A stretch of DNA of 64,000 nt, taken from assembly GCA_963693285.1 (NCBI GenBank), contig OY848928.1, positions 1,240,501-1,304,500 of the forward strand, read 5' to 3'. The position numbers and the translations under genes are program-made. Positions 23,994-36,000 of the stretch are shown here, piece by piece. Each line of letters starts with the position of its first letter. The first letter of the stretch is position 1. This DNA is from Xestospongia muta. Taxonomy: Eukaryota; Porifera; Demospongiae; Haplosclerida; Petrosiidae. The notes beneath the pieces were generated by a model. The model ran no database searches. It was not told the DNA's origin and worked only from the letters and a program-made list of their open reading frames with translations.

Positions 23994-26900
23994 TAGATAT
24001 ATAATTATTGTAATACCTGAAATGTTTAGTATGATACTTGAAGAGTTAACAGAGATAACATGTTCATCAATTATACTTCTAGCTTCACAGTGATAAAATC
24101 CTCTGTTATTTAAACTCAATTCAGTAAGTATCAACACAGAAGGATCATTGTTGTCATTTGAAATTAACACATTATCTTTATACCACAAAATAGTAGGAAT
24201 AGGATTACCAGTAGCTCTACAGGTAAGATTAACAGTGGAATGAAGGTTTCCTGAAGTAGCCACAGGAGGCTGGGTTATTGTTGGTGGGATTGACACTATT
24301 ACCGCTATATTGAGGTATATGTGATTGTACTTAAGACCTTCAATTTATTAAACTTGCCGTGTTCACAATTGATACCAGTATATCCATTTGAGCAACCACA
24401 TGTGTATCCATTACTCAAACTATGACATTTACCATGTTCACCACATGGAGAACTCAAACAATAATTAGTTGGTAAAGCTAAAAGACATTCATAGATTGTT
24501 AATGAGTATATATTAACTTACGTTCCATTACTTTCAGTTCATATGGTGTTGTTAATACAGCTCCAACATAGGCTTTATTATCAGCTTGACAGAAATAGTT
24601 ACCATTATCATTTCCAGTTAAATCTGTGATAGTTAATACACTTGTAAGTTGTAAAACTCCAGGAGTAACATTTGAGTGAAAAGTATTGGAATATTCTAAA
24701 GATACAATTTTCACTCTACTTGTGTTCAATAGAAGTTGTCCATTTTTCCTCCACACAATATAAGGTCGCGGATTACCATCAGCAGTACAGTTGAACTTTA
24801 CACTCTGTCCTCTCTCTTTGGTTACAAATCCTCCAGTATAGTTCAATAATTCTGCCTTAACTATATAATAAACAATGATTAAATTTATCATTTTAAAGTT
24901 TTTAAATATTGTATGGCTGTTTATAGTTTTTTCCTATAAAATAGAAGCCCATAGGATGCTCTATTTAAATACATTACTATTGTTCTTTTTTAACTTCTTG
25001 CATGGAGTATACTGGCTTATCTACTTCCATTTGATAAATTAGTATTTATTATTATATGAATGAATGTGTTCATAACTTAACAGCTGCACAGTGTGAAAAT
25101 GACTGTTTTATCTCAGTCCTCATAAATCCTTGAGTCTTTGTTGTAATGCAAGACAATCCTAGTATTACTGTTCAATGTTGATATTCAATATGCATCCATT
25201 TTTCAATTAAGGTTTAGTATTAGGATTAAGTATGTACTCAAAATTAGACGAAATTTACAGTAGTAGTTATTATCACAATTATCTTCAACTTTGTAGATGT
25301 AAGTATCAATGTCTTCATTTTATTATGATTAATTTACTTACTTCTCACAATAGTAGTAGCACTGTCTTCACCACATTGGTTACTTACTACACATGTGTAA
25401 TTTCCACCTTTTTTGTTATTAGCAGATATGGTAAGTTTGCGTCCTGTTTCTGATTGTAGTACTCCATCTCTATACCATTGTCTAGTTACATTACTAACAC
25501 CAGTTACCACATCACATATAATCATTAAAGTCCCACTGCCAAGATAGGCATCTCCTCCCACATCAACCATATTTCTGTGATTGTTACCAAAACCCTTTCC
25601 AATAGCAGGAGTAACTATATAGAAATATAGTATATAATATAAATACAAAATTGGTATCATTTAAAATTTGTAAATATTACTGTACATGTGACACTGGATA
25701 ACACAATGTATTATAGTATGAGTCAATTAGTTGAGTCTATATACAACAATAGTGAAGTGATTTGCCAGAACTTAAAATTAACAAAATAACAAAGCTAGTG
25801 TATAGACAAGCTCATTATTAGTGTTAGTTAATATGTAAGTTAAATTAAAAGTGAATGACTCATTTTATTAAAAGTAATGCTACATTGTAAGTTTTAAGTT
25901 TTGTTACTTACTTCTCACAATAGTAGTAGCACTGTCTTCACCACATTGGTTCCTTACTACACATGTGTAATTTGTGCCTTTGTCACTACCAGATATAGTA
26001 AGTTTAGATCCTGATTCAGACTGTAGTACTCCATCTCGATACCATTGTCTAGTTACACCACTACCAGTGGAAAGTTCACATATTATCATTAAAGTCCCAG
26101 TATTGAGACAAGCATCTCCTCCAGTGTCAACCATATTTCTGTTATTGTTACCAGAACCCTTTCTAATAGCAGGAATAACTATGTAAAAATATAGTATATA
26201 ATATAAATGTAAAATTGGCATCACTCAAGAATTATAAATGTTACTATACAACTACTCTTGATAATGTTATATATACGTCTTAGTACAGATGTTCAATGTT
26301 ATGAGTGTAATCTGAGCCTGGGACCATTGTAGTATGTGTCTCAGACTGTTTAAAGTATTAAATAAAAGTCTTACTTAATACAATGCTTTGTGCTGTATCA
26401 TTACCACAATCATTATAAATACTACACATACATGTACTAGCCATGTTTATAGTAATAACTGAACTATTATTATCAGACAGATTCCAGGTATACATTTTAG
26501 GATTGGTTGTTATGTCATCTTTAACCAGCATACATGCTTGATATAGCTGAATTACCAGACTTAATACATACATTGTGACCAACAAGAACTGGACTCATAA
26601 GAGATATAACTAAACCACTCCCCTCATTATTGTTTAATGTTCCATTAATAAAAAATATAATCATAGATCAATGAAATGATTTTAAAGTTCAATTTCTATA
26701 TACAACAAGTTTATTCACAAAATGATGATTAACAACAATAATGGTAAGATTGTCACAACATTAACACACACAGCATAATAAAAACCAATTAAATTACATA
26801 ATAATAAAGACATTATAGACAAGCTTATCATTATTACAAGTTAGTAGTAATGTGAAAGTTAAATTACATATTACAATTTTGTTGAGAAATACTCTATCTT

Positions 26901-29900
26901 TTATTAATCTATAACTTACCTTTAACAAGAAGAGTAGTATTTGAAGAACCACATATATTTGATAGCTCACAAGAATAGGTACCAGATGAGGTTATAGATA
27001 AGGTAGTATCAGTACCAGATAAAACATCATTTCTAAACCATTTAACAGTGGCTGTTAGTTGTTGTCCTGATTGTTGAGTACAAGTTAGAGTTAAAGTTTC
27101 ACCAGGTTTGTAGCAAGGAGGACTGATAGAGTTACCATTACTGGATAGTGTTATCGTGCCATTAGAAGTAGGACCTTTGAACACAAAGTGACAACATTGA
27201 AAAATTTTAATTAAACATTTGTCAATCCAACCATCCATTCATCTACTTACTTCTCACAATTGTAGTAGCACTGTCTCTGGAGCATTGGTTAGTAATAGCA
27301 CATGTATAATTTCTCTCAGCATTACTAACAGCAGATACAGTAAGTTTAGGATCTGTATTACTTTGTAGTATTCCATTTAGAAACCATTCTCTTGTTACTG
27401 ATATACCAGATGAAATAATATTACAAAATATCATCAAAGTTCCATTATCAAGACAGGCATTACTTCCAACGTCTACCATACCTCTACCAGCTGTTAAATT
27501 ACCCTTCATAATGGAAGCAAAACCTATAAAAAACAAGAGGAGTGTGTAATAAAATTAGAAATAACACTAGTATAAGTTCAAGTGTCTATTTCATGGAAAG
27601 TCTATTTCCCACTTCTATTTCCCATTTGTATTTATTATATAATTGTATTATTGATAGCTGCATAATGTCGAAGTCATTATTTAATTTCTATTACTTGTTT
27701 TATGTACCACCATATAATCCAGTATTAATTTACAATATTCAATATAATTATTATAATTATGAAAGTCATTTATGAACTAAAGTCAAGTATAAGAATTGTA
27801 CTATTTATAAAACAAAACGTACTGGTAACAATAGTTGTTGCTGTATCATTACCACAATTGTTTTCAGCTTTACAGGCGTAAGTACCAACTTTTGCAGCAG
27901 TATATATATTGTCACTAAAACTGAGATCTTGTCCATTCCTAGACCAACTAATGGTGTATGGACTGGCAGCCATCTCATTCTCTAACTGACATGATATTTG
28001 GACACTGTCTGTAGAACCTGAACTAGAATCAATACATGTTGATTGTCCAATGATCACAGGACCACTTGGAGAGACAACCAGACCAGTTCTAACAGTGATA
28101 TTTGGTGTCACTGTAATAGTTAAAAAAATGTAACCAATATGTCATAATATAAGGTTTTACCTTCATTGAAAATTGTAGAAGCATAGAAAGTGCCACATTG
28201 AGAATCCATTTGACATGTGTAATTACCAGTAAGTTCAGACTTGGGTATATCATGATCAATAGTGTTATTTAAAAACCTAGGAATGAACTGATCATTTTGA
28301 AAAAAGTAATAGAAAATGCCAGTTCTCTCTACATCAGGTCTACATCTCAGCCTAAGGGTTTGAGGTAGATTCTGAAACTTTTCAAGACATCTTTCTGTAA
28401 CATCATTCTCGCCTGTTGATACTTCAAATCTTACCATACCAGGTTGACCTAAATAACCAAATAAGGAATATCTTAATTGTTAGTGTGAAAAACTTACACA
28501 ATTCAAGTGTTGCAGTCTCAGTGTCATTACGACAATTATTAATACTCACACAAGTATAGGTTCCTGCATCAGACGATGTAGTGGTAAATATTAGCGGTGT
28601 ACTTATTGACATCCTTTGATTGGGACCACTTATCACATAACTGTCAGCATATGAGGTGTTACACATTATTGTGACAACATCTCCTATAACTGGGCAAATT
28701 TTTCTTTCTGCACTTGGAGAACATCTACCACCAGGAGGATTTCCTTGAATGGATGGTGTAAGTGCATCCACTGTTGAATCTAAACAAGACACACACACAC
28801 TTATTATATGTATATACAATGATGGTTTAACATCTATTTCTACTTTATTGCAAATATCAAAACTTCAACTAATTAATATTTAACTTATGATATTAGAAAA
28901 TTACTTACATATTATTATCAATATGATAATCTATGTTAGTAACAAGAGACTAGATCTAGATAACAAAACATGTACACACCTACTTACTTAAGAGAAGTCT
29001 GCTGGTCTCAATATCCATTCCAAATAGATTTGAGAGAGTACAATTAATAATTGTGTTATGAGCCTTTAAATTCACCAACTGTGGCTTAACAAATTGAAGT
29101 TCAGTGTCTCTTCCAGCTATACCATCAGGACTGGCTTGAGAATAAATGCCATCTAAACCACCTTGTAATACTTGTCTTCCATTTACATAGAATGTGGCTG
29201 AAGGTTCTGGTATTATTGGATGAGTTTGAGCACACAGAATGGGTGTAAATGGTGGTGGTTGATTTAAGCAGACAGATTGTCCAATTAGTATATACGTGGT
29301 AGAATCATTTGTGAACAATTCATTTCCTCTTGCAATAGTTGGAGGGTCACCTAATATTTAAGTACATGATAATATTATACATAATTATGTAGATATGTTT
29401 TTACTGACCTATAGTTTTCAAAGTAGTTGTGGAATTAGTACACCTTCTGAGAGTAGGTCCAAAAGGTTGCATTTGGTCAAAACAAACTTTACAAGTGTAA
29501 GTACCAGAGTTTCCTAGCTTGGCTTGAGAGGTAATAATTGGCTGAAAGACCTTTAATAAACGGCCGTCTGGAGATATATAAATTCTGTGTGTGTGCATGT
29601 GTGTGTGAGAGAGAGGGAAAGATCAAGGCATGTATGAACATCTTAAAAAATAACATACCCATCAGTATTATTGGTAATTGTTTGTTGTGAATCATCAAAG
29701 GTAGCATCTACTTTTATAACAAGAAGTAACCATTCAACCATTATATTAGAAACAGTGCCTCCTCCACCCATAATAACTGCATCAATTCTTTGACTGCAGT
29801 TGAGGGTCAACATAACATCAGGTCGAATTTTTATAGATCGTTCAGATTTATTGCTGGGAAGCTCCACTGTCACACTACCAGCTAAAACAAAGAAGAAATA

Positions 29901-31612
29901 TATAATATATATAACATCATAGTATCATCTTACAGTTAATGAATGATCTGCCATCGTCAGGGATTTCTAGGGGACCAGGCCAGCGGTAATATTCATTTGA
30001 ATCATAGTCTATAATATAAAGTATATGTAGACAGATACAATTATTGTCATAATAACAATATATTATTATATACTATCATTATATTATTGGTGACATGACT
30101 TGATAGACTTTGCTAAATGGAAAAGTGAGATGCAAGGAATGCAAAAGTAAAAAGCACAAAACACAGTTTTAAAGTCTGGTATTTGTACACTCAAAATTGC
30201 ATTTTGTTATTTCAACCATTGTCTTTGTTACCATAATTTCATCAATATGACGTAAGCCCAATATTGAGTTACCACAAAGCCAAAACTGGTCTAACTCAAT
30301 ATGTATAAAGTCAACTAGAAGCCAAAAGGTACTCTTTGTAGTTTATGTCTAGTAATTGAACCCATGAGCAGGAGATAGATACTATTTCAACTTAACTAAT
30401 TGGATTAGGAACAGTTGAAACAGAATCTGCTTATAGCTTCAATTGAAGCCATGATTCAATTACTATAGCAAAGTGGATGTAAAAGAAATGTGGTTGTAGA
30501 TGCAACTAGTTGCAAATTGGCTTTATGCACATTAAGATACACTATAGTTGGCCTTGTAGCAACTTAGAATGGGTTTACATCGTATTGATGAAACTGTGGT
30601 AACCTTGGTTAAAATGACAAAATCCTTTTTTTCAGTGTATAATACACATACTTTACTATGCCAACAAAAGTGTGCTCATTGTGTCAGAACAATAGCGTAT
30701 GATAAAAAACCTTTTCCATCATGTGCTCCTGGACTGAAGAATCACTTAGTTCAATATATAAAATATTACTACAATAACAATGTGTATTAATTGCCTTCTT
30801 TGTGCCTGAAAGATCACTTAGTACAATCTATACTACACATTGTTACAGCGATACTTGTATGCCAATGGCAATATGTACAGATCAGTACAGATCAGAACAT
30901 TCACTAATTTATCACAATATATCACATACATAGATTTACATCAAGTACATGGTCACTGTTAGTGAGTGATGAGTTGTAAAATAATTAAGGTGTCCACTAA
31001 ATTTTAAGAACATATATCTTCCATTCATAGTAAATGAAAGGCACTAAAGTGCCGAACCTCGCTGCAGTTTCTAAGTTATTTATAAATGCTATGCCAGCTT
31101 AGGCCTAGCTATGATGTTGCTAGGTATATAGCATAGCAAGAAAATTTATTAACATTCTAGAAGGTGTGGTCACATTTATCATTTATTGTAACTTGAAGAT
31201 GAAACGTTCTTTCGAAACCTCCCGTAGTACAAATATAAATCAATATATTATCTATTAGTAGCAGTTTTTTCAGTGTTTTGAGACGTTTCCTGAATGCGTC
31301 ACTTCGCTCCTAGTCCATGTCCAATCTTGAAAACACTTTTCAGAACTTTTCTGACGATTGCTTCGACCAACGGCCTTCTGTCTTGCTGATCCGTATTCCT
31401 CTAAGATTGTCTACAACATACTAAAAAATCTCCACATTAGGTTTTTACTTTTCGAGAAATGGCACCTTGACTTCTGCAGCCTGAAAATTCTTTTGCTAGT
31501 TTTAAGCTTTCGTTTTCCTTGACGATGTTCTTGGTACTACTGCTGTACTTCGCTTGCCAAGTTATAGCAGTTCTAAAACAATCCCCGGTAACAGGCAGTG
31601 CAGACACACACA

Positions 31613-31669
<57 letters not shown>

Positions 31670-31849
31670 ACAGACTACAGTAACCTCGCTATGCGCGCAC
31701 GCACAGCGAGGTTAATAATGGAGATTGTTATAGTATTGAATACTTAATTAACTATAATATATATACTTACCACTACTTTGTTGTGAACATCTAAACTGAA
31801 GAGAAATGACAACAATCACCAAAGAAAAGAACATCTTCATCTCTGTCAT
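20681..31849 (-). CDS. Adhesion GPCR with phosphatase-type Ig head
   Basis: Exons 5' to 3': 31771-31849 (signal peptide [19 protein letters not shown]), 29934-30008, 29659-29881, 29409-29584, 28988-29350, 28498-28779, 28161-28448, 27823-28110, 27251-27523, 26920-27174, (26375-26640 dead), 25912-26178, 25342-25614, 24522-24860 (Ig), 24358-24477 (EGF), 24017-24295 (Ig), 23813-23910, 23690-23769, 23481-23635, 23166-23431 (HRM-like), 22984-23115, 22840-22934, 22339-22789 (GAIN), 22231-22282 and 22079-22182 ([12 protein letters not shown]), 21892-22025, 21582-21844, 21457-21523, 20681-21401 (7TM). All joins keep phase if the dead exon is skipped. The head is shared with the phosphatase starting at 50805. 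The tail is shared with the GPCRs ending at 7890 and 55587: against the latter there are 11 differences in the last 228 residues. Intron 1 is 1.76 kb and holds foreign pieces. Confidence 0.82.
23943..23989. repeat. (TA)n microsatellite in intron
   Basis: Pure TA run in the short intron between the last Ig exon and the next. The orthologous intron of the third GPCR has a longer run (58850-58914), and GPCR 1 has only a short one near 11150. Confidence 0.95.
25342..29881 (-). other. Ig-array head of GPCR 2
   Basis: Nine to ten Ig-like modules. 29659-29881 plus 29409-29584 form one split module, and the others are single exons. Each has the Tyr-x-Cys signature (GTYTCKV, GTYTCVS, GNYTCQM, GTYACKA, GTYSCEL, TNYTCVV). 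The exons at 27251, 25912 and 25342 belong to one subfamily with the core [14 protein letters not shown], which is expanded further in the third GPCR. No other feature sits between them apart from short introns. Confidence 0.8.
26375..26640 (-). pseudogene. Dead Ig exon inside GPCR 2
   Basis: Matches the intact Ig exon 63145-63408 of the third GPCR. Here the acceptor AG is changed (ATTAATAG there, ATTAATGG here) and the reading frame is shifted in the CxxSGxSAVLSC region, giving a stop. The donor is still present. Because neighbouring exons are phase 1-1, skipping it leaves the receptor in frame. Confidence 0.7.
30889..31048. other. Fragment of phosphatase FN3 exon inside a GPCR intron
   Basis: This part of intron 1 matches 47392-47540 of the phosphatase gene, same orientation: the donor side intron plus the 3' half of the first FN3 exon (ATCAAGTACATGGTCACTGT, GTGAGTGATGAGTTGTAAAA). 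Small indels break the reading frame. It carries intron sequence, so it was moved as genomic DNA and not through RNA. Confidence 0.75.
31050..31714. mobile_element. Unclassified repeat-like insert with less AT-rich ends
   Basis: A stretch unlike its AT-rich surroundings, bounded by AACCTCGCT near 31056 and AGCGAGGTTA at 31705-31714. The right end is itself a hairpin (TAACCTCGCT, 14-base loop, AGCGAGGTTA). It contains a 65-bp (AC)n run at about 31603-31667. The minus strand has a modest open stretch upstream of the AC run, but no recognisable transposase. The corresponding intron of the 4.7-kb gene lacks it. Confidence 0.5.
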
Positions 31850-31910
31850 TTTTATTGGCAGATGTACAGCAGACTAAAATGAAACACTAATAGTCTACTA
31901 TATACATGAC
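31850..31910 (-). promoter_or_regulatory. Putative core promoter, head-gene type
   Basis: Same motif order as upstream of 4693 and 50805: TATA-like GTATATAGTAG near 31896-31907, then ACTATTAGTGTTTCATT and CTGCTGTACATCTG before the ATG. Confidence 0.4.
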
Positions 31911-32214
31911 TTACCCTGCATAAATTAATGATATTTTAGAGAAAATGTTTCATCACTAGTGAGCGTTGGTATATATAGGCAACTCTGTGTTTATAATTAT
32001 AGTACTGTTAAAATAAATTGTTTGATTTCTTTAACATCCGGTTTTGGTTACTAATTACTATGGAATTGCAAATTTTTTAATAAAGTAGATAATGACGCAT
32101 CAAAATTACTATAGGATTACATAGTGATATCACTCACGCATGACAGAGCATATTTACCAAAGAGAATTACCATTGTACTATAGGTTTATTGTCTGTGGAC
32201 AGAGACACCTCAAG

Positions 32215-32855
32215 CTATCATGGGAAGCATACTTAATGTTACGGATAAAGACGCTTTCCATCTGGTCTCTCAAATCAACCCAATTCATTTACTAAAGATA
32301 ATGAACAAACGTTCTACTTTAAGTCTATCTTGTTTTCTTTAGACAACCACAATTTCTGAGTGTATATATATATGAAATAGCAACCAAATACATTGATACT
32401 GGGTTCTTTCCTACATCAATTAGCGAAATACGAGCTAAACTCTCATCAAGACAATCTGTTGTGGAAACTGCAAGTATGGATAAAGGAATTTTAATAAAAC
32501 TGATGGAGAGTTGTTATGCAAAATCATCAATAAGCGTGGTTATAACTGGGCATTAGATCATGTCAGAACAACAACTTTTGGACAGTTTAAGAAACTAGGA
32601 GAGCCACTGGTATTTGGTAAAGATAAAGTACCTTATAACGTAGCTCCACTAATTCCTTGGAATATAATCAAGTCTGACAATCAAGGGGGAATAGAACTGT
32701 TGAGATTTGGTCACCAATGTTGCAGATTTCAACTGATTTTTTCATCTGGATTTCATTATTGTAAACTACTGTCTCCAGCTCATACTATAGATATTGTTAT
32801 TGTACATGAGACAAAGCAGTATAATATAGTATTCCCAATATATTGGTTAACATGA
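32215..32855 (+). pseudogene. Plus-strand coding remnant, family unknown
   Basis: The only plus-strand coding signal. Three stretches read as protein: 32220-32340 (GSILNVTDKDAFHLVSQINP), about 32350-32500 in another frame (EIATKYIDTGFFPTS), and 32511-32855 (114 codons, ending FPIYWLT). They need frame changes near 32345 and 32500 to join; the first could be a splice site (TTTTCTTTAG), the second looks like a frameshift. No family recognised. Confidence 0.4.
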
Positions 32856-33069
32856 TGATTAAAAGGGGATTTATTTAATAAAAGGAAGTCCTAGTATTTC
32901 AATCAATCACACAAAAAATAAAGTCACTGGTTAAAGTGTGTAGTAATATATTTTGCAAGATTACTTGCATAAAATATAACACTTAACCAAGTAAACAAAA
33001 ACCTAAAAACACAGTTCAAAGAAGTAATTAAAATATGATAATCAGAGCATACCCAGCAATGTCAAGACA

Positions 33070-36000
33070 TCAGTGCCTAGTACAAGCTTTGTGGTTCCAA
33101 CAATGAAAGTTGTTTGAACTGATATCTTGAGGTTGAATCTACAATTAAATATAATGAACATACAATAGTGAGTAAATCCTATAATTTAATCAATCAATCT
33201 CATATTACATACCATATTATACACCTTAAGAAAAGTAGTACGAACACAATGACCCCACATCATCATACATGTCTCATTTAATGGATGATCACACTTATGA
33301 AAACAAGAGGAATTAAAGCAACTGAGGAAATGGTAGTGTGTTGAATGAATAGTAGCAAGCATAACAATTAGTAATAGTACAATCACTTGATTTACAGTCA
33401 AGACCAGATTCCAAAGGTCTATATGTAAGTTAATGAAAGAGAGGGTTAAAAATTATATTGCATTAATAACTTACATGGAACAGATGGCACCTCTTTCAAC
33501 TATGCAAAATTCGTGACTACATGTTGGAGGGCAATCTATCATGACATAAGACATCTCATTAATAAGAAAACATAATATAACAATCATAGAATAACTTATG
33601 TATTCATTTTTACTGACTTGAGCATTGCTGTTGACATTCATGTAGAGTGAAAAAATTATTCTCATTGGCATAGCAACCTCCATAAATAAAATGTTCACAT
33701 TTCTGACTGGTAGCATTATAAAAGTATCGTGGAAAAGTACCATGACATGGACCAGTAAATGGAGGTTGATGACATTGACTAATTTCTATACAAATTATAT
33801 AATATCTATAATTAAAGAATTATATACGGACAAATAATAGGATAAGATCCATTGTTATTGCTTATTTATATTGACATTGATGTAAATACCTCCACAAACA
33901 GGACAACCACAACTGTCATTTAGTAGCCGCGAGCAGTTAAAAGGTAGTGAAGGACATTGTACACTGCAGGATCCTATTCAAAAAGTTATACAATTAAAAT
34001 ATCGAAGATACTAGTTAAATATCATACATTGTGGTAACACTTACTACATTGATCAGTGACATCAGTTTCATTGAGTATAAACTTTACTTGACATTGTCCA
34101 CAGTTGTTAAGAACACATTGAGCATCAGGAAAATTAGAACAGGTTTGATAATCACAATTATTAGGACAATAAACTGGTGGTTTATTAGCAAGACATGAAT
34201 CTAATAAAATGAAAGCATCAAGTTAGTTGGATTTTGCTATTTCTTAGCACATACTGCAACTACTTGTCACATTATGACCAGTACTGTTGAAAAATTGAGC
34301 TGAACAATAACAATGACTTGATGGTACACATGTAGAATTGGGTATATTGGAACATTGTGCAGATTTACATGGATTGCCTAGACATTGTACATCTTGAGCA
34401 CCCTTCCCAGATCTAACACCTGATATAAGAACATATTATCATATATATAATGTTTTCTTTAGTTTAATGTATCAAAATGAAGCTAGTAAATATGATCAAA
34501 CAATGTTTATTTTTATAAAAAATTTAAGAAAGGACATCCACTACCAATGTTGTCATAGATATTTTTTAATGTTTCAACATGTCACTATTAGTCATTTAAT
34601 AAAAAATGAAAATATGAAGATTTATAACATTTTAAAGGAATGAGTGGTTAGGAAAATTGAAAAATGTATATTATCCCTAATATTTCTTGCTAAAAGTGTC
34701 ATTGTTAAAGAATTCAATCAATCGGCTCTCATCCATACAAGAATCTTCATCAAGGGACATAAGAAATCAGCAATGATACAGTTATATATCCCTGATGAGG
34801 ATTCTTGAATGAGAGCAGAAACATTGGACTCTTTAAGATTAAAACTTTAGCTACGGATACTTATAGTTTATATGATGCATAGAATTTATTTTTAAAGTAA
34901 ATTAAGATGGTTCATCAACTTACCACATTGTTGTAGACATTTTTCTAAACTATCAAAGTTGTTTTCATTACCACCACAACCACTATATGTGAATTGTTGA
35001 CATCTACCTAATGCACTGTTGTAATACCATTGATTAATATTATTAGTACAAGGACCACTAACTGGTGAGAGCAAACACTTGTCTGCAAGAAAATGTAATA
35101 AATTAACAAGACATCATAACTTATATGCAAAGAAATTATTTTCATTTGGTTTAAGTATCGTTACCACAAACACTTGTGACTTCATTATGTCCAATAAAAT
35201 ATCTTGGTTTACAATCTTCACACTCATCAGGATAACAATCTGCTCTAGGATAGTCAGGACAAGTATTTTTAACACAAATGTCTGAACTACACACTTTAGT
35301 TGGTTTACCATATGAACAGCCTAGATCAAAGAAATGATGTACTTTGAGGTTTTATTTTATATGAAGCCAGAATAACACTAAAGTTATTCACTCACCACAG
35401 TGTTTAATGCATTCTTTCAGACTCCCAAATTTATTTTCATTACCCTGACAACCACCATATGTAAATAGTTCACACTGAGTTGAACTGGCATTGTAAAACC
35501 AACGAGGAAATCTACCTCTACATGGTCCAACTTCAGGAGGTTTCTGACAAATAGCTAGAAAATTGTAACTCATATAATATATATTTTCATTGTAACTATG
35601 AATATATGTTTTAACTAATAAAGATATACAATATATTAATTAATGTCATTTAACTTACTGGTTCCTTGAACTAAAAGCACACACAGTATTAGATGTTATG
35701 ATATCACTTGATTTGATATAAGGATTATATCTGGTAGTACTAAGATAGGAAGAACAGATATACTCTCCAGTATCTAATAACTTCAAATTATTGAGATGAT
35801 ATTGTAAAGTGTGATTTGTATAGTCATTAGATGTTGTATATGATTTGATAGTGTTATTTCCATATTTCCATTGTATAGTTACATTAGTATCCACATCAAC
35901 CAGAGAGGAGGATGGGTATATAGTAGTACAAGTGAGAGTAACATTAGTTCCAACATCATAATATGACTTTAAGGGATCAATAGTAATGGAATATGTTGGA

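Noticed and set aside
23943..24093. Plus-strand open frame with Tyr-Ile repeats
   Set aside because: Translation of the TA microsatellite.
31437..31667. Minus-strand open frame starting with poly Cys-Val
   Set aside because: The start is the AC microsatellite; the rest lies in a repeat-like insert and has no exon context.
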